The translations under genes were made by a program, and so were the position numbers. DNA of 64,000 nt from Dyella japonica A8 (GTDB lineage: Bacteria > Pseudomonadota > Gammaproteobacteria > Xanthomonadales > Rhodanobacteraceae): assembly GCF_000725385.1 (NCBI RefSeq), contig NZ_CP008884.1, positions 2,852,001-2,916,000 of the forward strand. The letters run 5' to 3'. Shown in pieces: positions 17,064 to 28,891 of this stretch. The notes beneath the pieces were generated by a model, which saw only the letters and a program-made list of their open reading frames with translations, searched no databases and was not told the DNA's origin. Every line of letters begins with the position of its first letter. The first letter of the stretch is position 1.

Positions 17064-18395
17064 TCAGAACTGGTACTGAAGACGTCCAACGATGGCCGAA
17101 GGGTGCTTGCCGCTGCTCGGGTCGCCGGGTTTGTTCAGGTCGATCGCACGTACAAGGTTGGCGGACAGGCGGACGGACTTATCGAGATACCAGTTCACCC
17201 CGACGGAGAGGTTGGTTTCCTTGCCGCCGACGACATCGCGGTTATTGAGGTCGGTCATGCTCAGGCGCACGCCCACTTCCAGCGCGCCGCCACCATGACC
17301 GTTCCATGAGACATGGGGCACGACCGCGCCGAAGGTGGCGTTGCTCTCGCGATACTCACGGCTTTCGCCGGTGATCATCCAGCTGGCATAGCCATACCAG
17401 CCGCGGAAGCGCAGGGGCGGAAGGCCGTCGTCCCGTTGCAGGTGGGCTTCCATGTATTCCGCCTGCCAGGAAAAAGGGCCGTTCACGTGGGCGGCTTCCA
17501 GCCCGTAGCGCTGCACCTTGTTCGAGCCGGTGATGCTCCCGGTGTCGAGGAAATCGTCGCCGGACGAAAGGGCCACTTCCGGCGAGGACTTGAAGTGCTG
17601 GTCGTTGTTCGGCCCGGCACGGCGCGAGGAGTAGTCGAGCGCCAGGTGATACAGGCCGCTGTCGGTTTTCAGCAGATAGGCAAGGCGGCCGGTGAGGGCG
17701 ACGCCGCGCTGGGTGCGCCCTTCGTCCTTGGTGCCGGCGGTGAAGAAGCCATAGCTCCATATCCAGGGGCCGCGGAAGTCGCTGGAGGTGATGCCGACGC
17801 TGCGGCTGGGTGCCAGTGCGTTGGTGGTGGCGCGCTCCAGGAAGGTGGTGGTGCGGAAGCTGCCGTATTGCTCGAGTCCGAACGGCTCCTGCTGGTTGCC
17901 GATGGTTACGACGCCGAAGGTCGAGGTCTGCTTCCTGACGTAGACGTCCTTGAATTCCAGGTTGCGGTCGACGATCTGCGCATCAGCGTAGAACAGCCAG
18001 CCGAAGCCCAGGTCGTGCAGCAGGCTGAGGTCCGCACGGCGGATCGAGAACTGCGTTTCGCCCAGGCCGTGGTTGGTGTAGTTGGCCGCATCGATCATCA
18101 CGTAACCGTGGATCTGGTTGTGGACCAACGGCGTGTCGATACCACCTTCGAAGGGACGAAGCAGGGAGAGTCGGCGCAGGGCGTCGAGCGCCGCGTTGTC
18201 GCTGCGAGCTGGCGTGGTGCCGCTGGCGCTGGGTTCCGTCGACGCGCTCGATGCGCCGGGCATGGCCGTCGAGGACGATGGGGTGGAGGGTTTGGCGGGC
18301 TGATGGACGCAGCCGGCGGCCACCGCACAGGCGAGAGCGGCAACAGACCTGGCCAGGGCACGACGGGTCAGTGTCTTGTGCCTGCTATCAGCCAT
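17064..18395 (-). CDS. OprO/OprP-like outer-membrane porin with possible lipobox
   Basis: A 443-residue protein. From about residue 90 it has alternating amphipathic strands, many aromatic girdle residues and a C-terminal Phe (RLQYQF), as expected for a 16-strand porin of the phosphate-selective Porin_O_P family; IRRADLSLLHDLGF and QQEPFGLEQ are family-like. The N-terminus is unusual: a signal sequence ending AVAAGC resembles a lipobox and is followed by about 45 Ser/Thr/Pro/Ala-rich residues. The solute is unknown; phosphate, polyphosphate or other anions are possible. The ATG at 18395 has AAGAGGA upstream and opens directly into the signal peptide. Confidence 0.78.
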   Translation of the reverse strand: MADSRHKTLTRRALARSVAALACAVAAGCVHQPAKPSTPSSSTAMPGASSASTEPSASGTTPARSDNAALDALRRLSLLRPFEGGIDTPLVHNQIHGYVMIDAANYTNHGLGETQFSIRRADLSLLHDLGFGWLFYADAQIVDRNLEFKDVYVRKQTSTFGVVTIGNQQEPFGLEQYGSFRTTTFLERATTNALAPSRSVGITSSDFRGPWIWSYGFFTAGTKDEGRTQRGVALTGRLAYLLKTDSGLYHLALDYSSRRAGPNNDQHFKSSPEVALSSGDDFLDTGSITGSNKVQRYGLEAAHVNGPFSWQAEYMEAHLQRDDGLPPLRFRGWYGYASWMITGESREYRESNATFGAVVPHVSWNGHGGGALEVGVRLSMTDLNNRDVVGGKETNLSVGVNWYLDKSVRLSANLVRAIDLNKPGDPSSGKHPSAIVGRLQYQF

Positions 18396-18653
18396 GGTGC
18401 CCGACGTCCTCTTGCCACATGCTGCCGTTGATCCCACGGACCGGCGCTCCATGCCCGGTGTTTCGGGGGTCATAGTGCAGGGATCGTAAGGCTTTGGTCT
18501 GTAGGAACGAACCGCAAAACTACTGCTTTGCCGGCGCTTTTTGCCGTCCGCCCAAGGCTTGGCCCACCTGGGCTTCAGGCGTCCCTACGGAAGCGCATGG
18601 CAAGGCCCGCGGGTTACTATGGTGGTTTGCAATGCCCTTCCAGGAGTCCTCGA

Positions 18654-19859
18654 GTGATCATCAACCCCAAGGTGCGTGGTTTTATCTGCGTGACGGCCCA
18701 TCCGGTCGGGTGCGAGCGCAACGTGCTCGAACAGATCAACATCACCAAGGCGCAGGGCGACCTGGGCGAAGGCCCCAAGCGCGTGCTGGTGATCGGCGCC
18801 TCCACCGGCTACGGCCTGGCCTCGCGCATCACTGCGGCCTTTGGTTACGGTGCGGCCACCCTGGGCGTGTTCTTCGAGAAACCCAGCAGCGAGACCAAGA
18901 CGGGCACGGCCGGTTGGTACAACTCCGCCGCATTCGACAAGCTCGCCAAAGAAGCGGGCCTGTATAGCCGTTCGATCAATGGCGACGCGTTCTCGAACGA
19001 AACCCGCGAACGCGCCATCGAGATGATCAAGAACGAGATGGGCGGCAAGATCGACCTGGTCGTCTATTCGCTGGCCTCGCCGGTACGCAAGCTGCCGGAC
19101 ACCGGTGAAGTGGTGCGCTCCTCGCTCAAGACCATCGGCGAGACTTTCACGGCCAACTCGATCGACACCAACCGCGATACCGTGGTGCAGGCGTCGGTGG
19201 AGCCGGCGACCGAGCAGGAGATCAAGGACACCGTCACCGTGATGGGCGGCGAGGACTGGAAGCTCTGGATTGACGCGCTGAGCAATGCCGGCGTGCTGGC
19301 CGATCATGCCAAGACCATCGCCTATAGCTACATCGGTACGGAAATCACCTGGCCGATGTACTGGCACGGCACGCTGGGCCAGGCCAAGCAGCACCTGGAC
19401 AACACCGCCAGGCAACTGGTGGCCGAGCACAAGGCCGAGCATCTCGATGCCTACGTGGGCGTGATGAAGTCGGTGGTGACGCAGGCGAGCGCGGCGATTC
19501 CGGTGCTGCCGCTCTATATCGCCATTTCCTTCCGCGTCATGAAGGAAAAGGGCATCCACGAAGGCACCATCGAGCAGATCAACCGCCTGTTCCGCGATCG
19601 CCTGTACCGCAAGGATCATCAGCCGACGGCAACCGACAGCGATGGCCGCGTGCGCCTGGACGACTGGGAGCTGCGCGAGGACGTGCAGCAGGAATGCAAG
19701 GCGCTGTGGCCGACCATCACCACTGAGAACCTGAACCAGCTCACTGACTACGTCGGATACAAGAACGACTTCCTGCACCTGTTCGGCTTTGGCCGCAACG
19801 ACGTGAACTACGAGGAAGACGTGAACCCGGATCGTCGCTTCGACGTCGTCGAGCTCTGA
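18654..19859 (+). CDS. fabV: Trans-2-enoyl-CoA/ACP reductase FabV
   Basis: A 401-residue enoyl reductase that performs the final reduction of the fatty-acid elongation cycle. The opening [20 protein letters not shown] is diagnostic. The cofactor segment [12 protein letters not shown] and the FabV-specific Tyr-x8-Lys catalytic motif (Y236...K245, [10 protein letters not shown]) are intact. Length matches the family. The start is a GTG with CAGGAG nine bases upstream; a longer frame to 18528 is unsupported. FabV enzymes are known to resist triclosan. It stands alone between a porin gene and an antiporter gene of opposite strand. Confidence 0.96.
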   Translation: MIINPKVRGFICVTAHPVGCERNVLEQINITKAQGDLGEGPKRVLVIGASTGYGLASRITAAFGYGAATLGVFFEKPSSETKTGTAGWYNSAAFDKLAKEAGLYSRSINGDAFSNETRERAIEMIKNEMGGKIDLVVYSLASPVRKLPDTGEVVRSSLKTIGETFTANSIDTNRDTVVQASVEPATEQEIKDTVTVMGGEDWKLWIDALSNAGVLADHAKTIAYSYIGTEITWPMYWHGTLGQAKQHLDNTARQLVAEHKAEHLDAYVGVMKSVVTQASAAIPVLPLYIAISFRVMKEKGIHEGTIEQINRLFRDRLYRKDHQPTATDSDGRVRLDDWELREDVQQECKALWPTITTENLNQLTDYVGYKNDFLHLFGFGRNDVNYEEDVNPDRRFDVVEL

Positions 19860-19869
19860 CCGGTCATGA

Positions 19870-19898
19870 CCGGATGCCGTCCTCGCGGCGGCATCCGG
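19870..19898 (+). terminator. GC-rich hairpin after fabV
   Basis: CCGGATGCCG pairs perfectly with CGGCATCCGG across a nine-base loop, beginning 11 bases after the fabV stop. There is no T-tract, so intrinsic termination is only likely, not certain. Confidence 0.45.
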
Positions 19899-19948
19899 CT
19901 CGACTCAGCGCCGGGCGCGCATGGGCCAGGGCAGCATCAAACGCGTGA

Positions 19949-21139
19949 TCAGCGCGTGTCGTCGCCCACTGCCGGCGACTTTCGCAGCATCCATGCCAGC
20001 ACCGGCGGCGTCACCATCGCGGTCAACAACGACATGGCGACGATGATGGCGTAGATGCGCCCGGTGAAAACGCCGGCGGACAGCCCCAGGCTCGCGATGA
20101 CCACGCCGACCTCGCCACGCGGCACCATGCCGAAGCCCACCACCGTCGCGCCGCGCGTGCCGAGCGAGAGCGCTCCGAGGAAGCCGCCGATCAGCTTCGA
20201 GGCGATGGCGATCAGGGTAACTACCAGCAACATGACGGCGGCGTCGCCGTTGGCCAGCTGTTGCAGGTCGATCTTGCTGCCGGTGATGACGAAGAAGAAC
20301 GGCGTGAGCAGGGCAAGCAACGGCTGCGTCTGTTTCTCCAGCGTGTGCTGCTGGCGCGTCTCCGAGGCGATCATGCCGGCGAGGAACGCGCCGATGATCG
20401 CGGCCAGCCCGAACAGCGTGGACACATAGGCAAGGCCCAGGCACAGCGCCAGCACGATGGCGAGCGCCGAATGCGGGCTCTGTGGCTTGTCCAGCCAGCT
20501 GGAGTTCCAGCGCATCACGCGCGCACCGCCCACGCCGATGATGGCAATAAAGCCGATGGCGCCCGCGAGCACGGCGACGAGGTGGACCACGTCGATACCT
20601 TCGCCGCCCTGCAGCGATACCACGACACCGAGCAGCAGCATGGCCAGGATGTCGTCAATGACGGCGGCGCCCAGGATCACCTTGCTTTCGATACGCTGGA
20701 GTGCGCCCAGTTCCTGCAGCACGCGCGCGGTGATGCCGGCCGAGGTCGCCACGAAGGCGGCGGCGATGAACAGTGAGCGGCTCCAGTCGAATCCGCTGGC
20801 GTGGGCCCACACGCCACCCATGCCGAACGGCACCAGCACGCCCAGTACACCGACCAGGAAGGCCACCTTGCCGACCTTCTTCAGGTCTTCAAGGCGGGTC
20901 TCCAGGCCTACTGAAAACAGCAGCAGGACCACGCCGATTTCCGACAGCACGTCCAGCGGTGTTCCCGCCGCGACCTGATCAGGCGTGATCCAGCCAAGCA
21001 CGGACGGGCCGATGACGCAGCCGGCGGCAATTTCGCCCACCACGCCGGGCAGCTTCAGGCGCTGCGCCACCTCGCTGCCGATCTGGGCCGCGAGGAAGAC
21101 GATGAAGAGCGTGAACAGGATGTCGCTGGCGTGGTGCAT
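19949..21139 (-). CDS. CPA2 family cation:proton antiporter
   Basis: A 396-residue polytopic protein with about 12 transmembrane helices and the monovalent cation:proton antiporter-2 pattern: LKLPGVVGEIAAGCVIGP at the start, FSVGLETRL, FVATSAGITARVL, an acidic pair in VIDDILAMLL, and the PRGEVGVV segment late in the protein. It lacks the C-terminal RCK/TrkA_N domain of KefB/KefC, so it is a transport-only form that probably exchanges K+ or Na+ for protons. It is convergent with fabV. Confidence 0.88.
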   Translation of the reverse strand: MHHASDILFTLFIVFLAAQIGSEVAQRLKLPGVVGEIAAGCVIGPSVLGWITPDQVAAGTPLDVLSEIGVVLLLFSVGLETRLEDLKKVGKVAFLVGVLGVLVPFGMGGVWAHASGFDWSRSLFIAAAFVATSAGITARVLQELGALQRIESKVILGAAVIDDILAMLLLGVVVSLQGGEGIDVVHLVAVLAGAIGFIAIIGVGGARVMRWNSSWLDKPQSPHSALAIVLALCLGLAYVSTLFGLAAIIGAFLAGMIASETRQQHTLEKQTQPLLALLTPFFFVITGSKIDLQQLANGDAAVMLLVVTLIAIASKLIGGFLGALSLGTRGATVVGFGMVPRGEVGVVIASLGLSAGVFTGRIYAIIVAMSLLTAMVTPPVLAWMLRKSPAVGDDTR

Positions 21140-21201
21140 GGACAGTAGCGGCCCCGTGATTGGATCCGGAGCATGCTACATGTTCAATGCGGGGCGTGGC
21201 G

Positions 21202-22677
21202 CTAACCGGGTGCCGTTTCCGATCGAGGGGCGCTCTCGTTCTGCAGGCGGCTGAAGACCCAGCTTGCCGTGGCCGTCACGATGGCCAGCAGCAGCACGGT
21301 CCAGCGGAAGGCCGGGATGTAGTCGGCATGGGCATGCCCTTGCAGCAACGCCTCCATCAGCAGCGAGGCCAGCGCGATGCCGAAACTCATGGAAAGGTAC
21401 TGAGCCGTCGATGCCATGGACGAGGCTTGTGAAGCGAACTTCACGTCCAGGTCGTTGTAGATCAGCGTATTCATGGCCGTGTACTGCATGCCCATGAAGC
21501 CGCCGTAGACAAACACCATCGAGGCAATCAGCCACATCGGCGAACCCTTGCCGAGCAGCGCGAACGACGCCAACAGCACCGCCACCATCAAGGTGTTGGT
21601 GAACAACAGGCGGCGATAGCCAAAGCGTTGCAACAGCCGGTTGATGCCCCACTTGGCGGCAATGGAGCCCAACGCCTGTGGCACCATCATCAGGCCGGCC
21701 ATCAGCGGCGACCAGCCGCAACCGACCTGCAGGAACAGCACCAGCAGCAGGAACATGCCGGACACGCCCAGGCGCGTGAACAGGTTGCCGGCTAGCGACA
21801 CCCACACGCTGCGCACGCGCAGCAGGCTCAGGTCCGCCACCGGGTGATCCGTGCGGCGGCTGTGCCACACGTAGGTTGCGCCGAACACGATGGCGAGCAC
21901 GCCGTAGATGGCGATCCGCGCCCACTGGCCGCCACCGCCGCTGGCCACTTCGGACGCCGTCAGCAACATGGCCGATGACGCGGCGAACAACAGGAAGCCC
22001 AACAGGTCGAACGGGTGCACGTCGTCGAGCCGGTAGTCAGGCATGTCGCGGCGATTCATCCACATGCCCACCAGGCCCACGGGCACGTTGATCAGGAAGA
22101 TCAGTCGCCACGAGGTGTATTCCGCGAGCGCGCCACCCAGCAACGGGCCCAAAACCGAACCGAGCAGACCCACCGTGGCGACGGTGCTCATCGCCCGCAC
22201 GAATTCCCGCTTGTCGATGCTGCGCACAAGCACGTAGCGCCCGACCGGCATCAGCGCCGCGCCACCAAGGCCCTGCAGGACGCGTGCGGCCACCAGCTGC
22301 GGCAAGGTCTGCGCGATGCCGCACAACAGCGAGCCGATGGTGAAGGTGGCAATGGCAGCGGCGAAGATGCGCCGCGTGCCGAAGCGGTCGCACAACCAAG
22401 GGCTGGCCGGAATGAAGATGGCCAGCGTCAGCACATAGCTGGTGAGCGCGGTACGCATGCCCAGCGGCGTGACGTTGAGCGCCTCGGCCATGGCGGGCAC
22501 GGCGGTGTTGACGATGGTCGAGTCCAGCGCCTGCATGAAAAAGGCGGCGGCGACCAGCCAGATCAGTCCGCGATAACGCTCGCGTGAAGATTCCGTCGGT
22601 GACCCTGGATCCCGCGCCTCCTCGCCGGCTGGTGGAACGGGGAGGCTGGTCTGCGTGGCTGCGAGATTCTCGGGCAT
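21202..22677 (-). CDS. MFS drug-efflux transporter, DHA2 (MdtD/EmrB) type
   Basis: A 491-residue protein with about 14 transmembrane helices. The N-terminal motif A variant LCDRFGTRRIF follows helix 2, and antiporter motif C (LLGSVLGPLLGGALAEYTSWR) marks a drug:proton antiporter. MQALDSTIVNTAVPAMA is the signature of the DHA2 family (motif D1). It most resembles MdtD/QacA-type exporters. No membrane-fusion partner (EmrA) is adjacent. The terminal 35 residues before helix 1 are Pro/Glu-rich and cytoplasmic. A weak 11-bp palindrome ATAACTGTTAT lies just before the start codon. Confidence 0.88.
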   Translation of the reverse strand: MPENLAATQTSLPVPPAGEEARDPGSPTESSRERYRGLIWLVAAAFFMQALDSTIVNTAVPAMAEALNVTPLGMRTALTSYVLTLAIFIPASPWLCDRFGTRRIFAAAIATFTIGSLLCGIAQTLPQLVAARVLQGLGGAALMPVGRYVLVRSIDKREFVRAMSTVATVGLLGSVLGPLLGGALAEYTSWRLIFLINVPVGLVGMWMNRRDMPDYRLDDVHPFDLLGFLLFAASSAMLLTASEVASGGGGQWARIAIYGVLAIVFGATYVWHSRRTDHPVADLSLLRVRSVWVSLAGNLFTRLGVSGMFLLLVLFLQVGCGWSPLMAGLMMVPQALGSIAAKWGINRLLQRFGYRRLLFTNTLMVAVLLASFALLGKGSPMWLIASMVFVYGGFMGMQYTAMNTLIYNDLDVKFASQASSMASTAQYLSMSFGIALASLLMEALLQGHAHADYIPAFRWTVLLLAIVTATASWVFSRLQNESAPRSETAPG

Positions 22678-22911
22678 GTCTCATTATGATAACTGTTATG
22701 GCAGCTTGCTTTTGCGTATCGAAGCGTCCAAAGTCGCTTGGGCTTCATCTTTGATGGTCGATCGTGCGGACAGCGTCAATCGCGCCGCGACACCCCGGGA
22801 TGAACGACAAACAGCGAAGGAATGAGCGCGCTGGGGCGGCACCGTCCCGGCGCGTCGTCTTTTGCGACAGCATGCGGTCGATGCGCCGCCCGCCGAACGA
22901 CAGGAGTCGCC

Positions 22912-23322
22912 ATGAGCAGCAAGCCACCCATCGTCATTTCCTCGCTCGACCTGGAGCGCATCGAAGCGCTGCTGGAGCGCATGCCGCCGGCGCAGGCGGC
23001 GCAGTACGAGGCGTTGCGTGGCGAACTGGACCGGGCGGATGTGATGGAGCCGGTGCAGATCCCGGCGGATGTGGTCACCATGAACTCCGTCGTCACCTTC
23101 AAGGACGACGATTCGGGGGACGAACTCACCATCACCCTCGTGTATCCATCCGGTGCGGGCGTGCCAGGCACGGTGTCGATCTTTGCGCCGGTGGGCAGCG
23201 CGCTGCTGGGCCTGAAGGTGGGGCAGCCTATCGAATGGCCCACGCCCGACGGCCGTCGCCGCCAGCTGCGCGTGCTGGAGATCGAATACCAGCCCGAAGC
23301 CTCGGGCGACCTGCATCGTTGA
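22912..23322 (+). CDS. rnk: Regulator of nucleoside diphosphate kinase (Rnk)
   Basis: A 136-residue protein with an N-terminal coiled-coil pair (LDLERIEALLERM, QYEALRGELDRA) and a C-terminal FKBP-like GreA/GreB domain: FKDDDSGDELTITLVYP, SIFAPVGSALLGLKVGQ and IEWPTPDGRRR. This is the Rnk layout, a GreA-related protein that binds RNA polymerase but has too short a coiled coil to rescue backtracked complexes. The ATG at 22912 has CAGGAG upstream and gives the typical opening; a 30-residue extension is unlikely. It is convergent with the PAP2 gene. Confidence 0.88.
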   Translation: MSSKPPIVISSLDLERIEALLERMPPAQAAQYEALRGELDRADVMEPVQIPADVVTMNSVVTFKDDDSGDELTITLVYPSGAGVPGTVSIFAPVGSALLGLKVGQPIEWPTPDGRRRQLRVLEIEYQPEASGDLHR

Positions 23323-23335
23323 CGTCATCGTCACG

Positions 23336-23360
23336 TCACGCCAGCGTGTCGCTGGCGTGA
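23336..23360. terminator. Hairpin between rnk and the PAP2 gene
   Basis: TCACGCCAGC pairs perfectly with GCTGGCGTGA across GTGTC, in the 51-bp gap between convergent genes. No T-run follows on either strand, so it is a likely but weak bidirectional terminator. Confidence 0.45.
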
Positions 23361-23373
23361 ATCCCGCGGCGTG

Positions 23374-23994
23374 TCAGTGGAAGTGGTGCACGTAGCCCAC
23401 CTGGAAGCCGCCAGGCAGCAGGGAAACGATCCACGGTGAATCCCGGTGCGACGCCCACAGCCCCACGCCGACGCCGATGGCCGCGCCGAACACCACATCG
23501 CTCTGCCAGTGTCCGTGCGTCTTGACGCGCGCCACGGCGTCATAGGCGGGCAGCAGTGCCAGCAGGTACACGGTGGGATGGTCGCTGCCGTACCTGGCGA
23601 TGATCGGCGTGACGGCGGCCGACACGGCCGCGACCTCGCCGCTGGGGAAGCTTTGGTTATGAATGCCCTGGAACCACTTGTTGGGATCGCTGGTTTGCGA
23701 GGGGCGCTCGCGCTGGAACGTCCATTTGAGCACCTGCGTGCCGGCCGCGGTGACGGCCATCGAATCCACGGAACGCCAGAGGGTGTCGCCGAACTCGTCG
23801 TTGTCGCCGAGCCAGATGGCGCCGCCGGCGACCGACAGTACGGTGCCGTAGAGCAGGATTTCCTGGTTGCTGCGTTTCCAGATGCCGCTGTTGTCGTAGG
23901 GCACGACGTGGTCCATGCCTAGAATGCCGCTGCCCGCCCAGGCAGGGCTGAGGGCAAAGACAAGCGCCAGAGCCGCCAGCTGTCGAGTATGCAT
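23374..23994 (-). CDS. PAP2 superfamily phosphatase-like protein with altered motif 2
   Basis: A 206-residue protein with a Sec signal peptide ending SPAWA and the PAP2 core. Motif 1 is K-x6-RP (KWTFQRERP), motif 3 is R-x5-H-x3-D (RVKTHGHWQSD). Motif 2 reads FPSGE where the classical family has PSGH; the His there is the general acid for phosphate release. Either this is a subfamily using Glu or the protein has lost normal phosphatase activity. Possible substrates in this class are phosphatidate, undecaprenyl pyrophosphate or lipid A phosphates. Transcribed toward rnk. Confidence 0.8.
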   Translation of the reverse strand: MHTRQLAALALVFALSPAWAGSGILGMDHVVPYDNSGIWKRSNQEILLYGTVLSVAGGAIWLGDNDEFGDTLWRSVDSMAVTAAGTQVLKWTFQRERPSQTSDPNKWFQGIHNQSFPSGEVAAVSAAVTPIIARYGSDHPTVYLLALLPAYDAVARVKTHGHWQSDVVFGAAIGVGVGLWASHRDSPWIVSLLPGGFQVGYVHHFH

Positions 23995-24093
23995 AAGCTC
24001 ACCCTCCAGAGTGCGAAACGGCTTGAGTTGTCTCGAAAAACGTTACGCCGGGCCGCTTTCCTCCGCCTTACACGGGGCGAAAAGCGGCGTTGA

Positions 24094-27470
<3,377 letters not shown>

Positions 27471-27474
27471 GCGG

Positions 27475-27870
27475 ATGGCTTCGACCTTGTTGCCGGCGAT
27501 CCATCACGTGGCGCTGATCTGTTCGGATTACGCGCGCTCGAAGGCCTTTTACAGCGAGACGCTGGGCTTTCGCATCATCCGCGAGGTCTATCGGGCGGAG
27601 CGCGATTCGTGGAAGCTTGACCTGGAAGTCTCCCCCGGCGTCAGCCTCGAGCTCTTTTCGTTCCCCTCGCCGCCGCCGCGACCCTCGCGGCCCGAGGCGC
27701 AGGGTCTTCGTCATCTGGCGTTTTCGGTGCCCGATGTCGATGCGGTCATCGCTACGCTGCTCGAGCGTGGCGTAACCTGCGAACCTGTCCGCGTGGACGA
27801 ATTCACCGATCGGCGCTTCACCTTCTTCGCCGATCCGGACGGCCTGCCGATCGAGTTGTACGAGGCCTGA
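27475..27870 (+). CDS. VOC family protein (YaeR/GloA2-like)
   Basis: A 131-residue vicinal-oxygen-chelate protein with two beta-alpha-beta-beta-beta modules. IHHVALICSDYARSKAFYSE opens module one, LRHLAFSVPDVDAVI opens module two, and FFADPDGLPIELYEA ends it. The His/Glu metal ligands of glyoxalase-I-like enzymes are present (H11, a Glu in LELF, the His of LRHLAF, the final Glu region). It resembles E. coli YaeR, whose substrate is uncertain. The ATG at 27475 has GGAGG nine bases upstream inside the end of epmA, so it is part of the ligA-epmA operon. Confidence 0.85.
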   Translation: MASTLLPAIHHVALICSDYARSKAFYSETLGFRIIREVYRAERDSWKLDLEVSPGVSLELFSFPSPPPRPSRPEAQGLRHLAFSVPDVDAVIATLLERGVTCEPVRVDEFTDRRFTFFADPDGLPIELYEA

Positions 27871-27888
27871 TTCTTCGCCAACGCCCAT

Positions 27889-27924
27889 AAAAAAACCGGC
27901 GGCCCTTGCGAGCCGCCGGTTTTT
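27889..27924. terminator. Bidirectional intrinsic terminator
   Basis: An A-run, stem CCGGCGGC, an eight-base loop, stem GCCGCCGG and TTTTT form a perfect intrinsic terminator between the convergent VOC gene and aqpZ. The A-run on one side and T-run on the other make it work in both directions. Confidence 0.93.
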
Positions 27925-27946
27925 GCCTTGGCGATGAGCGATACGC

Positions 27947-28651
27947 TCAGCTTTCGCGCGAGTCCAGCAGGTGGCGATAGATGAGGCCACCGACGACGCC
28001 ACCGATCAGCGGAACGACCCAGAACATCCACAGCTGGCCCATGGCCCAGCTGCCCTGGAATACGGCCACGGCCGTGCTTCGTGCCGGATTCACCGAGGTA
28101 TTGGTGATCGGAATACCGACCAGGTGGATGAGCGTAAGGGTGAGGCCGATGGCCAGCGGTGCAAAGCCGGTCGGCGCGAGCTTGTGCGTGGTGCCGTTGA
28201 TGACGATGAGAAAGAACGCCGTCAACACGAACTCGGCCATCATGCAGGCCATCAGCGAGTAGTGGCCCGGTGAATGCTCGCCATAGCCGTTGGACGCAAA
28301 GCCGCCAGCGACGGGATCGAACTCGGGCCGGCCGCTGGCGATCATGTAGATCACGGCGCCCGCAGCGACGCCGCCGATCACCTGGGCGATCCAGTAGGGC
28401 ACCACATCCTTGGCGGGAAACCGCCCGCTGGCCCACATGCCGGCGGTCACGGCCGGATTGAAGTGGGCACCGGAAATATGACCCACGGCGTAGGCCATGG
28501 TCACCACGGTGAGGCCGAAGGCCAGGGCAACACCGGCAAAGCCGATGCCCAGCTCAGGAAACGTTGCGGCAAAAACGGCGCTGCCGCAACCGCCGAACAC
28601 CAACCAGAACGTACCGAAGAACTCTGCTCCCAAACGCTTGCCCATGCTCAT
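27947..28651 (-). CDS. aqpZ: Aquaporin Z
   Basis: A 234-residue six-helix channel with the two NPA half-helices: [12 protein letters not shown] (N65) and SVNPARS near residue 190. The Arg after the second NPA and the small residues around it match the narrow water-selective filter of AqpZ rather than a glycerol facilitator. The N-terminus [20 protein letters not shown] is typical. AAGGAGAG precedes the start. It has its own promoter region of about 240 bp shared with the divergent MHS transporter. Confidence 0.95.
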   Translation of the reverse strand: MSMGKRLGAEFFGTFWLVFGGCGSAVFAATFPELGIGFAGVALAFGLTVVTMAYAVGHISGAHFNPAVTAGMWASGRFPAKDVVPYWIAQVIGGVAAGAVIYMIASGRPEFDPVAGGFASNGYGEHSPGHYSLMACMMAEFVLTAFFLIVINGTTHKLAPTGFAPLAIGLTLTLIHLVGIPITNTSVNPARSTAVAVFQGSWAMGQLWMFWVVPLIGGVVGGLIYRHLLDSRES

Positions 28652-28891
28652 ACGGACTCTCCTTGCCAGAATTTTTCAGGGGTTGGCCTGGGCGGCGTCC
28701 CTGCGTGATTTCCACAACGATCCCGAATTGAAACAGGCGCTTAATGCTTGGCCCAGGTGCCCATAGGCTAGCAAAACGTTCTGCCGAATCGTGCGGGCGG
28801 GGCATGCTAACGACAAGGAATGAAGCATTGAATAGGAATTGTCTGGCTATATGCTGCTCCGGCGCTCTTGTCCGCAACCGTAGGATTACTG

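Noticed and set aside
22684..22700. ATAACTGTTAT palindrome just before the MFS pump start codon
   Set aside because: Only 5-bp arms around one base; could be chance, and no regulator is adjacent. Noted in the gene entry.
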